From an uncultured Pseudomonas sp. (GTDB lineage: Bacteria > Pseudomonadota > Gammaproteobacteria > Pseudomonadales > Pseudomonadaceae): a stretch of 64,000 nucleotides of DNA. Shown in pieces: positions 52,989 to 63,786 of this stretch. Under the pieces are notes generated by a model. It ran no database searches. It was not told the origin of the DNA and saw nothing but the letters and a program-made list of their open reading frames with translations. A program made the translations under genes and the position numbers. The first letter of the stretch is position 1; every line of letters starts with the position of its first letter. The DNA lies in NCBI RefSeq assembly GCF_946885955.1, contig NZ_CAMPHI010000004.1, positions 1 to 64,000 on the forward strand. The letters are read 5' to 3'.

Positions 52989-54305
52989 ATGTATGACGCG
53001 CTGACCATACAAACCCATGTAAACGGGCAATGGCACGACGCCCTTGATTTGAGCTTTTCGGATACGCAGAAGGTCACGGGCACGCGCATTACGACTTCGT
53101 ACAAGATGGAATACCTGCATGCCTTTTATGACGTGACAGAAAACATCTTCGAATATGCCGTCAGCGTTAACTTGCCAGTCAACTGGGGTTCTGAGGATCT
53201 CAAAGGCTTTCCAGCCTTCGTTTACGACATTATTCCGGCTGGTCATGCGAGGAAGCCGCTGCTCAAGCGGTTCAATGATGAAAAGCCCGAGGGAATGGAT
53301 ATTGATCTGTTCTTGTTGGGTAGATGCACACCATCGCCTATCGGCAATCTGCGTGTGAAGGAGTCTGTTGAAGCCCTTGAGGACTCGGGGGCCGAGGCCT
53401 TCGCCCGCCGGGAAGTGGTTGAGCGTACCAATGATTTCCTCGAGTACGCCTACGAGGCTGGCGCTGCCCTAGGCGGCGCGACTGGCGCACAGGGTGAAGC
53501 CCCGAAGCTATTGCTGGCAGAGGGCCGTGGCGGACAGTTTTACGCTGACGCCATGCTCGATGATTCGCTAGCGCAATCACACTGGCTAGTGAAGTTCGCC
53601 CGAAACAAGGTGACCAACAACGACAAGAACATTCTTCGCGCTGAGTACCAGTACTACAAGGCGGTATCGAGCCTCGGCCTGAAGACCATTTCCACCAATG
53701 GTTTGGCCTTGGAAGAAGCCGAAAAACCCAGCCTTTGGATGCCACGCTTTGACCGCATCGTGAATGGCGAGCAAGTCGAGCGCATCGCGGTTGAGTCGGT
53801 CTACTCCTTACTGGGGAATACAGAGCCAGGGTCGCGGCTCAAGCATGAAGCTGTGTTGTCGAAGCTGATCGAGTTGTGGTGCATAAGCGGGCAAAACGAT
53901 GAGGTCCCGGAGCTGATCTTTGAGTACATCCGTCGAGACCTGCTTAACCGAATCCTTGGCAACAGTGACAACCATGGTCGCAATACATCCATTTTCCGCT
54001 ACCGGGAAAGGTTTGATCTGGCCCCGATCTATGACCTGGCCCCAATGGTTTTGGATACCGAGGCGGTAACCAGGGCGACGAAATGGCAAGCCGAAAAGAA
54101 AGGCAGTCCGAATTGGCGTGATATCTGTGCCTGCTTCCCGGAGTGGTATGCCCCAGATGATCTGTACGAGCGTATCCGTGAGGCCGCCAAAGCGCTCAGA
54201 GCCCTGCCGGATTTACTCGTGGATATGCCGCTGGATATCCGCCAATCGAACGCGCTACCAGTGAACGATTTGGATAGGCACCTTGGGTATTGGGAGCTGC
54301 AATGA
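52989..54305 (+). CDS. hipA: HipA-family serine/threonine kinase toxin
   Basis: This 438-residue kinase has the HipA catalytic elements: HWLVKFAR (ATP site), RAEYQYYKAVSSLGL, LWMPRFDRI, and LLNRILGNSDNHGRN with the catalytic Asp/Asn, followed by LAPIYDLAPM with the metal Asp. HipA toxins phosphorylate a target (glutamyl-tRNA synthetase in E. coli) and cause dormancy. The HTH partner follows with an ATGA overlap, the reverse of the E. coli hipB-hipA order. I use the second ATG because the first is inside the palindrome. Confidence 0.86.
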   Translation: MYDALTIQTHVNGQWHDALDLSFSDTQKVTGTRITTSYKMEYLHAFYDVTENIFEYAVSVNLPVNWGSEDLKGFPAFVYDIIPAGHARKPLLKRFNDEKPEGMDIDLFLLGRCTPSPIGNLRVKESVEALEDSGAEAFARREVVERTNDFLEYAYEAGAALGGATGAQGEAPKLLLAEGRGGQFYADAMLDDSLAQSHWLVKFARNKVTNNDKNILRAEYQYYKAVSSLGLKTISTNGLALEEAEKPSLWMPRFDRIVNGEQVERIAVESVYSLLGNTEPGSRLKHEAVLSKLIELWCISGQNDEVPELIFEYIRRDLLNRILGNSDNHGRNTSIFRYRERFDLAPIYDLAPMVLDTEAVTRATKWQAEKKGSPNWRDICACFPEWYAPDDLYERIREAAKALRALPDLLVDMPLDIRQSNALPVNDLDRHLGYWELQ

Positions 54306-54808
54306 AAACCATGAGCGGAGAACAGCGTAAGCAACTTATCGAAGAGATCATTCAACTACACACCGATGGGGAATTAACCCTTGGCATGGCCATTCGCAGG
54401 CTTCGTTTGGAGGTCACAGGTTTCGATCAGGAAACCTTTGCGCAGATGTGCGGGATGTCCACCAGAGCGCTGTATCAGCTGGAAACGGACAAGGGCAATC
54501 CGACTTTGAGCACCATCGATTCGATACTGCGAAAGTTTGGCCTGCGGCTGGGGCTGATGACGGCCATTGCACTAAATAAAAGGCCACCGCTGGCGGCCGC
54601 GATGCCCCAAAACAGAGGGGGCGTTGTTGCGGTTAAACGCAATGGCGTACCTGAAGACGTCAAGAGCGATGGCGTAAATCGCAAGGTCACCTACGCCATC
54701 TCAAGGGGGGCGAAGCCTAAAGGGATAGCAGGCAATAGACCTGCTGCAGGCAAGTCGCGCCAGGTCGCCGAAAAGGCGATCCCGGAGGACGATGGGCCAG
54801 CCTGCTAG
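54302..54808 (+). CDS. hipB: HipB-like HTH antitoxin with a basic C-terminal tail
   Basis: This 168-residue protein has an Xre-type HTH in residues about 25-85 (RRLRLEVTGFDQETFAQMC, GMSTRALYQLETDKGNPTLS). A further ~75 residues, basic and probably disordered (PQNRGGVVAVKRNG to SRGAKPKGIAGNRP), make it about twice the size of E. coli HipB (88 residues). It is probably the antitoxin and autorepressor that binds the palindromes upstream of hipA. The 4-base overlap with hipA means coupled translation. Confidence 0.82.
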   Translation: MKTMSGEQRKQLIEEIIQLHTDGELTLGMAIRRLRLEVTGFDQETFAQMCGMSTRALYQLETDKGNPTLSTIDSILRKFGLRLGLMTAIALNKRPPLAAAMPQNRGGVVAVKRNGVPEDVKSDGVNRKVTYAISRGAKPKGIAGNRPAAGKSRQVAEKAIPEDDGPAC

Positions 54809-54916
54809 GACAGCTGCAGTCAGCAGGCGGCGAACATCCTTCTATAAGCCCAAGCGATCAGCAGAGCAGCCCCGTTTGCTGGGAAAGCTCAATGATCTCT
54901 GCCCCCATGATCACAC

Positions 54917-56191
54917 TCATTGATCGCTCCACCTGCGGAACAGGACGCTGGCATTTACCCCCCCAAAACCAAACCCATTGGAAAGCGCATAGTCGGTTTC
55001 AATCGCGCAGGGAGCGGCAGTAACGATGTTCAGCCCCTCGGCGGCGGGGTCGGCAGCAAGTAGGTTAAGCGTCGCCGGGGCGACCTGATCCCGCAAGGCG
55101 AGAACGGTGAAGATCGCCTCAATCCCACCGGCGGCGCCCAGCAGGTGCCCTGTGGAGGACTTGGTCGCACTGATCGCCGGCGACGGCGCGCCCTCGAAGA
55201 CGGCTTTGATAGCCGCCAGCTCGCACTTGTCCCCTACGGGGGTCGATGTGGCGTGGGCGTTCAGGTGGCCGACATGGCCTGGTGCGACACCGCCTTGCTG
55301 CAATGCCTGCCACATCGCCCTCCGTGCGCCGTCGCCGTCTTCTGGCCCCGACGTGATGTGATAGGCATCCGAGCTGGTGCCGTAGCCGACGAGTTCGGCT
55401 ATCGGCGTAGCGCCGCGTGCCAGCGCATGTTCGAGCTCTTCAATGACCAGCAGGCCAGCGCCTTCACCCATGACAAAGCCGTCTCGCGCCTCGTCGAACG
55501 GACGGGACGCGCATTCCGGCCTGTCGTTGAAGTCGCTCGCCAAGGTGCGGGCGGCGGCGAAGCCTGCCAGGCTGACGCGATGAATGGCGGCTTCGGCACC
55601 GCCACACAGCGCCACGTCCACTTCACCAGCGCGGATCATGCGGGCCGCATCACCAATGGCCTGCACTCCAGCGGCGCAAGCCGTCACCGGCGCACCGAGC
55701 GGCCCTTTCAATCCGCGACGAATGGAGACCTGGCCGGCCGCCAGGTTGCAAAGGAATGAGGGGATGGTGAACGGCGACAGACGGCGAGGCCCCTTGCTAT
55801 CGGTGGTACGCACGGCATCTGCGATGGACGGGAAACCACCGATGCCGGAAGCGATGATAGTCGCGCTGCGCTCCTGTTCCTGCGGCAATTGCGGCGCCCA
55901 CTGCGCCTGCGCAAGCGCTTCTTCCGCTGCCGCCAGTGCGAATAGGATGAAACGATCAACCTTGCGTTGCTCTTTCTGGGAAAGCACAGCGTCGGGATCA
56001 AACCCGGCGATGGGGTCCTCATCGATGCCTGGAACCTGGCCGCCGATCCTCACGGCCAGATCACCAATCAGAGCTTCCGGTAGCTGGCGAATTCCCGACT
56101 CGCCCGCCAGCAAGCGCTTCCAGACGTGCTCGACGCCACAGCCGAGGGGAGTGACCATACCCATTCCGGTAACAACGACACGCTTTGCCAT
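54917..56191 (-). CDS. Beta-ketoacyl-ACP synthase II (FabF paralogue)
   Basis: This 424-residue condensing enzyme extends acyl-ACP chains with malonyl-ACP. The catalytic triad is intact: Cys in APVTACAAGVQAI, His in NAHATSTPVGD and His in SSTGHLLGAAGG. It has KAS II opening motifs (VVVTGMGMVTPLG). It is alone rather than in a fab cluster and divergent from an HxlR gene, so it is a specialised second FabF. The ATG follows AAAGGAGCGG. Confidence 0.9.
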   Translation of the reverse strand: MAKRVVVTGMGMVTPLGCGVEHVWKRLLAGESGIRQLPEALIGDLAVRIGGQVPGIDEDPIAGFDPDAVLSQKEQRKVDRFILFALAAAEEALAQAQWAPQLPQEQERSATIIASGIGGFPSIADAVRTTDSKGPRRLSPFTIPSFLCNLAAGQVSIRRGLKGPLGAPVTACAAGVQAIGDAARMIRAGEVDVALCGGAEAAIHRVSLAGFAAARTLASDFNDRPECASRPFDEARDGFVMGEGAGLLVIEELEHALARGATPIAELVGYGTSSDAYHITSGPEDGDGARRAMWQALQQGGVAPGHVGHLNAHATSTPVGDKCELAAIKAVFEGAPSPAISATKSSTGHLLGAAGGIEAIFTVLALRDQVAPATLNLLAADPAAEGLNIVTAAPCAIETDYALSNGFGFGGVNASVLFRRWSDQ

Positions 56192-56234
56192 AAGATTCCG
56201 CTCCTTTCTCTATTTGCTAACATTTGCATTAGAG

Positions 56235-56261
56235 ACGTTACTATCATTATGAAAGTAACGT
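56235..56261. promoter_or_regulatory. Palindromic operator between the KAS II and HxlR genes
   Basis: ACGTTACT (56235-56242) and AGTAACGT (56254-56261) are perfect inverted repeats with an 11-base spacer. They lie 44 bases before the KAS II start and 39 before the HxlR start, so one site can control both promoters. Confidence 0.78.
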
Positions 56262-56299
56262 TAGAGCAAAGTTTTCTTTCCGAACGGTGAGCCACCTCG

Positions 56300-56794
56300 A
56301 TGCAACACAAAACCCTGCTGAATTCCGAATGCCCCGTTGCACTGAGCCTGGAGCGCGTTGGCGAATGGTGGAGTCTTTTGATCATGCGTGATGCCCTGCA
56401 GGGCCTGAGTCGCTTCGACGACTTTTCCAGGAGCCTGGAAATATCGCCGAACATGCTCACCCGCAGGCTCAATTCGCTGGTGGACGCTGGGTTGCTGGAG
56501 CGCCGCGCCTACAGCGTCAAACCGTTGCGGCACGAGTACGTTCCGACCGAGCGTGGCCGGGACCTAAAGGGTGTTCTTGTCGCGCTGATTGCGTGGGGCA
56601 ACAGGCATTTCGTCGAAGACGAGGTGAGTGTCCAGGTTGTAGACCGGGTGACGGGACGGACGCTGCAACCCATGATGGTCGACGTCAGCGATGGCCGGGT
56701 GGTGCCGTGGGATGAGTGTGAGATAGTGCACGGACCCGGTGCCAGCCAGGGCATGCAAGAACGCTTGGGGCGCATGAAGAACAATCAGGAATGA
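56300..56794 (+). CDS. HxlR-family transcriptional regulator
   Basis: This 164-residue winged-helix protein has the HxlR core: CPVALSLERVGEWWSLLIMRDAL with the single N-terminal Cys10-Cys11 region (NSECPVAL), and SRSLEISPNMLTRRLNSLVDAGLLERR as the DNA-reading part. A C-terminal ~60 residues extend the usual HxlR length (100-120). HxlR proteins respond to aldehydes, quinones or oxidants, often through the conserved Cys. The divergent KAS II is its likely target. Confidence 0.87.
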   Translation: MQHKTLLNSECPVALSLERVGEWWSLLIMRDALQGLSRFDDFSRSLEISPNMLTRRLNSLVDAGLLERRAYSVKPLRHEYVPTERGRDLKGVLVALIAWGNRHFVEDEVSVQVVDRVTGRTLQPMMVDVSDGRVVPWDECEIVHGPGASQGMQERLGRMKNNQE

Positions 56795-56891
56795 GTGGTG
56801 ATGTCAGCTGCCTCTCAATGCACGCTTGAAACCAGATCACTACTGGAGAGGCCCCCGGCTGTTACGAGGCATCCAGTCTTTTCTTACGCGC

Positions 56892-56929
56892 AAAAAAAGA
56901 ACCGCAGATCAGGTTTCCCCGATCCGCGG
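56892..56929 (-). terminator. Rho-independent terminator of the liv operon
   Basis: On the minus strand CCGCGGATC pairs with GATCTGCGG (8 of 9 bases) across a 10-base loop, followed by TTCTTTTTTT. It lies about 75 bases past the livF stop. Confidence 0.82.
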
Positions 56930-57004
56930 CAGCTAAGCTAGAACGACTTCGGCGCGCCGACACAGAAAATACCGAAGTCTCCACAGCAGCTTAAATACAC
57001 AGGA

Positions 57005-57717
<713 letters not shown>

Positions 57718-57721
<4 letters not shown>

Positions 57722-58593
57722 ACCAGTTCCTCCTCGTCGGCGCCCAGGTAGGCGGCGATCACTTTGGGGTCATTACGGATCGCCTCGGGCCCACCCTGGG
57801 CGATCACCAGGCCGTGGTCGAGCACGACGATATGATCGGAAATGCTCATGACCATGCCCATGTCGTGTTCGATCAACAGCACCGTCAGGTCATGTTCGTC
57901 CCGCAGCAGGCGAATGATCCGGCTCAGCGCCTCGGTTTCCTGCGGGTTGAGGCCCGCCGCCGGTTCGTCCAGACAGATGATCTGCGGCCGCGTGCACATG
58001 GCCCGGGCGATCTCCAGGCGGCGCTGCTGGCCGTAGGACAGCTCGCCGGCCAGGCGGTTGGCGCAGTCGACCAGGTCGACCACCTCCAGCCAGTAGAAGG
58101 CATGGTCCAGTGCCTGGCTCTCGGCCTTGCGGAAGGCCGGCGTATTGAAAACGCCAGCCAGCATGTTGCGGTTGATCCACATGTGCTGGGCCACCAGCAG
58201 GTTCTCCACCACCGACATTTCCTTGAACAGCCGGATGTTCTGGAAAGTCCGCGCCAAACCGGCACGGTTGACCAGGTGGGTACCGCCGAACATCTTGTAG
58301 TACAAGCGCTTGAAGAACTTCGGCGGGGAGACGAAATCACCCAGTTCGAAGGGTTCGCCGAGCACCTTGATCACGTCGGTGGTCTTGCCCCGGGCATTGA
58401 GCTTGATGCTGCCGCCGGTGGCACTGTAGAAACCGGTCAGGCAGTTGAACACCGTGGTCTTGCCGGCGCCGTTGGGCCCGATCAGGGCCGAAATCGAATT
58501 GCGCTTGATGTCCAGGCTGACATCGTTGAGCGCCTTGATGCCGCCGAAGTGCATGGCCAGGCGGTCGACCGAGAGAACAATTTCTTCGCTCAT
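57718..58593 (-). CDS. livG: Branched-chain amino acid ABC transporter ATPase LivG
   Basis: This 291-residue ATPase has Walker A GPNGAGKTT, signature LSYGQQRRLE, Walker B IICLDEPAAGLNP and the LLIEHDMGMVM switch. The insert after residue 65 (GEPFELGDFVSPPKFFKRLYYKMFGGTHL) makes it slightly longer than E. coli LivG (255), as in BraF. It overlaps both neighbours by 4 bases, so translation is coupled. Confidence 0.94.
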
Positions 58594-59876
58594 GGCGCTA
58601 CTCCTTGACGCGGTTGCACACCCTTACGGCTAACCCGGATCAGCCCGCGCGGGCGCCAGATCATCATCAATACCATCAGCACGCCGAACAGCAGCACGCG
58701 GTACTCGGCGAAGCTGCGCAACAACTCAGGCGCGACAGTCAGAACGAAGGCCGCGATCACCACGCCGACGGTCGAGCCCATGCCGCCGAGGACGACAATG
58801 GCGAGGATCAGCGCCGACTCGAAGAAGGTGAACGAGGACGGGTTGACGAAGCCCTGATAACTAGCGAAGAACACCCCGGCGAGGCCGGCGGTGGAGGCGC
58901 CGATCATAAATGCCGAGAGCTTGACCAGGACGTGGTTCAGGCCCATGGCGCGGCAGGCGATTTCATCCTCGCGCAGCGCTTCCCAGGCGCGACCGACCGG
59001 CATGCGGGTCAGGCGGTTCTTCACGTAGAGCACCAGCAGCACCACCAGAAACAGCACCAGGTAGATGAACAGGAACTTGAAGTTGGCGTTGTAATCGATG
59101 CCGAAGAACTCGTGGAACGGCACCCCGCCGTCCTTGGCCCGACGGGTGAATTCCAGGCCCATGAAGGTAGGCGATGGCACCGACATGCCGTTCGGCCCGC
59201 CGGTGAAGTCCAGCCAGTTGTTGAGAATCAGGCGGATGATCTCACCGAAGCCGAGGGTGACGATGGCCAGGTAGTCGCCGTGCATGCGCAACACCGGAAA
59301 CCCCAGTAGCCCACCCGCCAGAGCGGCCACCAGAGCCGCCAGCGGCAGCACCGTCCAGAAACCCAGGCCGAGGTACTGATAACCCAGCGCCAGGCCATAG
59401 GCGCCGATAGCATAGAAGGCCACGTAGCCGAGGTCGAGCAGGCCGGCCAGGCCGACCACGATGTTCAGGCCGAGCCCGAGCAGCACGTAGATCAGGCCGA
59501 GGATCACCACGGTCAGCAGGTACTTGCTGGCGAGGAACGGAAAGATCAGGGCAAGCACCACTATCAGCGGCAACACCCAACGCAATTGGCTCTTGTGATC
59601 CGGTGCCAGCACGTGCACGCCGGAACCGGTGGTTTCAAAGGTGGCGAGAATTGCCAGGCCCTTGGGAGTCTGCAGAAACAGACTGAGGAAGAAACGACCG
59701 AGCATGACCACGCCGATCATCACCGCGACCCGCTCGATTTCCAGATTGAACTGGTAGCCGTCGAGCACCACACCGACGATCGGGCCGAACACGATCAGGG
59801 CGATCAGACCCGCGAGTACCGCATCGACCAGACTCTTTTTCATATCTATACGCTTGCTTGCAATGGCTGAGGACAT
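58590..59876 (-). CDS. livM: Branched-chain amino acid ABC transporter permease LivM
   Basis: This 428-residue membrane permease has the EAA-type loop EALREDEIACRAMGLNHVLVKLSAF and the LivM core GLLDLGYVAFYAIGAYGLAL. The N-terminal ~90 residues add two extra helices, as in E. coli LivM and BraE. I start at the ATG just before livH ends (MSSAIASKRIDM); a longer frame over 127 codons only shadows livH. It overlaps livG by 4 bases. Confidence 0.93.
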   Translation of the reverse strand: MSSAIASKRIDMKKSLVDAVLAGLIALIVFGPIVGVVLDGYQFNLEIERVAVMIGVVMLGRFFLSLFLQTPKGLAILATFETTGSGVHVLAPDHKSQLRWVLPLIVVLALIFPFLASKYLLTVVILGLIYVLLGLGLNIVVGLAGLLDLGYVAFYAIGAYGLALGYQYLGLGFWTVLPLAALVAALAGGLLGFPVLRMHGDYLAIVTLGFGEIIRLILNNWLDFTGGPNGMSVPSPTFMGLEFTRRAKDGGVPFHEFFGIDYNANFKFLFIYLVLFLVVLLVLYVKNRLTRMPVGRAWEALREDEIACRAMGLNHVLVKLSAFMIGASTAGLAGVFFASYQGFVNPSSFTFFESALILAIVVLGGMGSTVGVVIAAFVLTVAPELLRSFAEYRVLLFGVLMVLMMIWRPRGLIRVSRKGVQPRQGVAP

Positions 59877-59878
59877 GG

Positions 59879-60793
<915 letters not shown>

Positions 60794-60973
60794 TGACTCA
60801 GTCTCGTCTGCTGGCAGGCCGGCCTTGCGGGCGGGTGCCTCAGGTGGTTTCAGACGGGTGCTGCTGACTGCCACTGCAGAACCTGCAATGGCGAACGGGG
60901 TCGGTGACTCAGCAGTTCCCGGAATGCACTGGCCGTTCGGGTATGCAAGGCATACCCGCGGCCAGCCGAGCCA

Positions 60974-61024
60974 GGCGCCTGCGGGTCGAACCGTCCCACT
61001 GGAACGGCTCGACCCGCAGGCGCC
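60974..61024. promoter_or_regulatory. Hairpin between livK and livH
   Basis: GGCGCCTGCGGGTCGA (60974-60989) and its reverse complement (61009-61024) form a 16-bp perfect stem just past livK. It probably shields the livK mRNA 3' end, or partly terminates transcription, so that the binding protein is made in excess over the permease. Confidence 0.75.
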
Positions 61025-61030
61025 CTGAGC

Positions 61031-62152
61031 TTACTGCTGGTGGTATTTACCCTGGTCGTCCCACTCGTAGACGACATAGTCGGAGACTTTCAGGTCACCC
61101 TTGTCGTCCCACTCCTTCTTGCCCAATACGGTTTGTACCGGGTGGGCTTTCAGCCAGGTGCTGGCCTTGGCCGGATCGTTCGCGCCAGCGCCATTGAAAG
61201 CCGCCGCCAGAGCCTGCAACGAGGCATAGGAGTATAGGGTGTAGCCTTCCGGCTCGAAGCCGTTGGCGCGGAACTTGTCGATCACCTGCTTGCCATCCGG
61301 GATCAGGCGCGGGTCGGCACCGAAGGTCATCAGCACACCCTTGGTGTACTGCGGCCCGCCAGCGGTGGTGACCAGTTCGTCGGTGACGATGCCGTCGCCG
61401 GAAAGGAAGACCGCAGTCAGACCCTGTTCACGCATTTGCCGCACCAGCGGACCGGCTTCGGCGTGCAGGCCACCGAAATACACAACGTCGGCACCGGCGG
61501 CGCGAATCTTGGTGACCAGGGCATTGAAGTCCTTCTCGCCGCGGGTCAGACCTTCGTAAAGCACCTCGGTGACGCCGCGCTTGTGCAGCTGTTCCTTGGT
61601 GGCGTCCGCCAAGCCCTGGCCGTAGGTGTCCTTGTCATGGATGATCGCAACCTTGCTGGCCTTGAGCGTGTCGACGATGTAGTCGCCGGCGACGATACCC
61701 TGCTGATCGTCACGCCCGCACATGCGGAACATGCCCGGCAGGCCGCGCTCGGTGACTTGTGGGTTGGTCGAGCCGGGGGTGATGGCGATGATGCCGGCTT
61801 CGTCATAGACCTCAGAGGCCGGAATAGTCGACGAAGAACAGAAGTGACCGACAACGCCCTTGGCGTGGTCCTGGTCGACCAGGCGGTTGGCTACCGATAC
61901 CGCCTGCTTGGGTTCGCAGGCATCGTCGGCCTTGACCAGCTTGATCATCTCGCCGTTGACTCCGCCCGCCGCGTTGATGTCCTCGGCGGCTTGGCTGGCG
62001 CCGCGCCAGTACTGCTCACCGAACGAGGCGTTGGCGCCGGTGTGCGGACCGGCAACGCCGATCACCAGATCAGCGTGAGCCAGGGAGGAAAGACCCATTG
62101 CCCCGGTTACGGCGAGCGCCAAAAAACCCTTTCTGAAAATCATCTGCGGCAT
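61031..62152 (-). CDS. livK: Branched-chain amino acid-binding periplasmic protein LivK/BraC
   Basis: This 373-residue binding protein has a signal peptide (LALAVTGAMGLSSLAHA) and the type I fold opening DLVIGVAGPHTGANASFGEQ, with the ligand-site segments GHFCSSSTIPASEVY and ITPGSTNPQVTERG and the Cys pair expected for BraC. It captures Leu, Ile and Val (BraC also binds Ala and Thr). I start at MPQMIFRK; the open frame extends upstream through the leader region but without a proper start. Confidence 0.93.
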   Translation of the reverse strand: MPQMIFRKGFLALAVTGAMGLSSLAHADLVIGVAGPHTGANASFGEQYWRGASQAAEDINAAGGVNGEMIKLVKADDACEPKQAVSVANRLVDQDHAKGVVGHFCSSSTIPASEVYDEAGIIAITPGSTNPQVTERGLPGMFRMCGRDDQQGIVAGDYIVDTLKASKVAIIHDKDTYGQGLADATKEQLHKRGVTEVLYEGLTRGEKDFNALVTKIRAAGADVVYFGGLHAEAGPLVRQMREQGLTAVFLSGDGIVTDELVTTAGGPQYTKGVLMTFGADPRLIPDGKQVIDKFRANGFEPEGYTLYSYASLQALAAAFNGAGANDPAKASTWLKAHPVQTVLGKKEWDDKGDLKVSDYVVYEWDDQGKYHQQ

Positions 62153-62186
62153 AGCTTGGTTACTCCGTTGGTGTAGTTGAGTACTG

Positions 62187-62252
62187 CTACTTTTTTTTGG
62201 TGTTGGTACTGCGATTGAAATCTGAAACTGGGATGAGCAAGGGGCGTGCCAT
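62187..62252 (-). CDS. Candidate leader peptide of the liv operon
   Basis: This 21-codon frame, MARPLLIPVSDFNRSTNTKKK, has GGAG 8 bases before its ATG, the strongest start signal in the liv leader, and ends 34 bases before livK. Leu-Leu-Ile and Val codons in positions 5-9 are the type of residues that would couple leucine/isoleucine/valine charging to expression. I see no clear terminator pair, so the mechanism would not be classical attenuation. Confidence 0.4.
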   Translation of the reverse strand: MARPLLIPVSDFNRSTNTKKK

Positions 62253-62502
62253 GGTTTTCTCCGGTAAAAAAACGCCGTGAAAAAATAGTTTTTTAATAAA
62301 ACTCCGGAGGTTTTTGAAAGACTTTTTTGCACCCGGCGAAAAACTCAGCCATTTCCGATACAGCGGTGACCGGAGCGGTTTTACTTTCGGTAACGCAGCC
62401 CTTTTATGTACCACTGGCGCGCCCCATTGGTGCGGTCACAGGCCCCACTGGATAGCCCAACAACTCAAGTGTCGGCCGCGCCGCCCCGTACATAGTAGGC
62501 GC
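62253..62502. other. liv operon promoter and leader region
   Basis: This AT-richer gap between livK and the downstream FAD oxidoreductase carries A/T tracts (62275-62330 and near 62192) that suit an activated promoter on the minus strand. I cannot place -35 and -10 elements with confidence. Confidence 0.45.
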
Positions 62503-63786
62503 TCAAATCACAACGCGCAGGCATTGCCCGGCGTGATACAGGGAGAATCCGGCTTCGTACAGGCCACTGCGCAACCCCGCGGCGCTGATCCTGCGCATCG
62601 GCTGAACCGGCATCGGCAACGCCTCGGGGTCACCCTGACACAGGTAGTCGGCGAATGCCCGACCGACCACGGTTCCGGTGGTGACGCCGCGCCCGTTATA
62701 GCCGGTAACAGCCAGCAGCCCAGGCGCCGGCTCGAACAGACGCATCAAATGATCGGGGGTGAAGGCGATGCAACCGGTCCAGGTGCTTTGCCACTCCACC
62801 CGTCCCAGCGAGGGGTAATAATGCTGTTGAATCCGCTCGGCCCAGGCCCGCAGAAACCACGCCGGTTTCGCCGCCCCATTGCCCAGACTGCCGAGTAGCA
62901 AGCGCCCCTCGGCATCGCGGCGAATGCTACTGAGCACCTGCCGGGTATCCCAGGCGCCCTGCCCGCCGGGCAGGATATGCCCGGCGAGTTCGGCATCCAG
63001 CGGCGCGGATGCGACCTGATAGTAGTAACCGGGAAAGAAATTGCGGCGCAGCTCGGTCCACTCACCTTCGGTATAGGCATTGGAGGCCAGCACCACCTGT
63101 TCGGCAGTCACCGCGCCGCCCTCGGTCAGCACCGTCCACGACGCCCCCTGGCGCTCCAGGCGCACCACCGGCGAGCGGTGAAACAGCGCGCCCCCCAGCT
63201 CAACCACGGCGCGAGCCAGACCGCTGGTGTAGGCCATGGGATTGAGCGTACCGGCGCGCCGGTCGAGCAATGCCGCGGCGATCCGCTGGGTACCCGTGGC
63301 CTCGCGGCAGGCGCCGTCGCGGAGCATCTCGACCGGCGCACCACGCCGCTGCCATTGCTCGCAGCGGCTTTGCAAATCGGCGATTCCGCGCGCGTTGTGC
63401 GCCATGTGCAAGGTGCCTTCGCGGCGCGCCTGGCACTCGATGGCGTACTTGTCGATCACCGAGAACACCAGCGCTGGCGCGGCCCCCATGGTCGCCAGCA
63501 GCTTGCCGCCGACCGCCGCACCGAGCTTGGCTTCGACCTCATCGGGCGGGATCCACATGCCGGCATTGACCAGGCCGACATTGCGCCCCGAGCCGCCATG
63601 GCCGGTTTCATGGCCCTCCAGCACACAGACCCGCTTGCCTTGCTCGAGCAGGCGCAGCGCCGCGGACAGACCGGTGATACCAGCGCCGACGACACAGACA
63701 TCGACTTTCAACTCGCCACTCAGCGCGGGAGCATCCGGCCGTTGCGGCGTCAGCTTCTCCCACAGGCACTCTTCACGCAGGCTCAT
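62503..63786 (-). CDS. FAD-dependent oxidoreductase (DadA/PuuB-like amine oxidase group)
   Basis: This 427-residue flavoprotein of the D-amino acid oxidase superfamily has the dinucleotide-binding motif VCVVGAGITGLSAALRLLEQG (GxGxxG) at residues about 30-50, GHGGSGRNVGLVNAG, which is usual in PuuB/OrdL-type amine oxidases, and the C-terminal GYNGRGVTTGTVVGRAFADYL, which contacts FAD. I use the ATG giving MSLREECLWEKLT, after GGGGGG. Substrate candidates are amines or gamma-glutamyl-polyamines. It is downstream of and in the same direction as no clear operon partner. Confidence 0.87.
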   Translation of the reverse strand: MSLREECLWEKLTPQRPDAPALSGELKVDVCVVGAGITGLSAALRLLEQGKRVCVLEGHETGHGGSGRNVGLVNAGMWIPPDEVEAKLGAAVGGKLLATMGAAPALVFSVIDKYAIECQARREGTLHMAHNARGIADLQSRCEQWQRRGAPVEMLRDGACREATGTQRIAAALLDRRAGTLNPMAYTSGLARAVVELGGALFHRSPVVRLERQGASWTVLTEGGAVTAEQVVLASNAYTEGEWTELRRNFFPGYYYQVASAPLDAELAGHILPGGQGAWDTRQVLSSIRRDAEGRLLLGSLGNGAAKPAWFLRAWAERIQQHYYPSLGRVEWQSTWTGCIAFTPDHLMRLFEPAPGLLAVTGYNGRGVTTGTVVGRAFADYLCQGDPEALPMPVQPMRRISAAGLRSGLYEAGFSLYHAGQCLRVVI

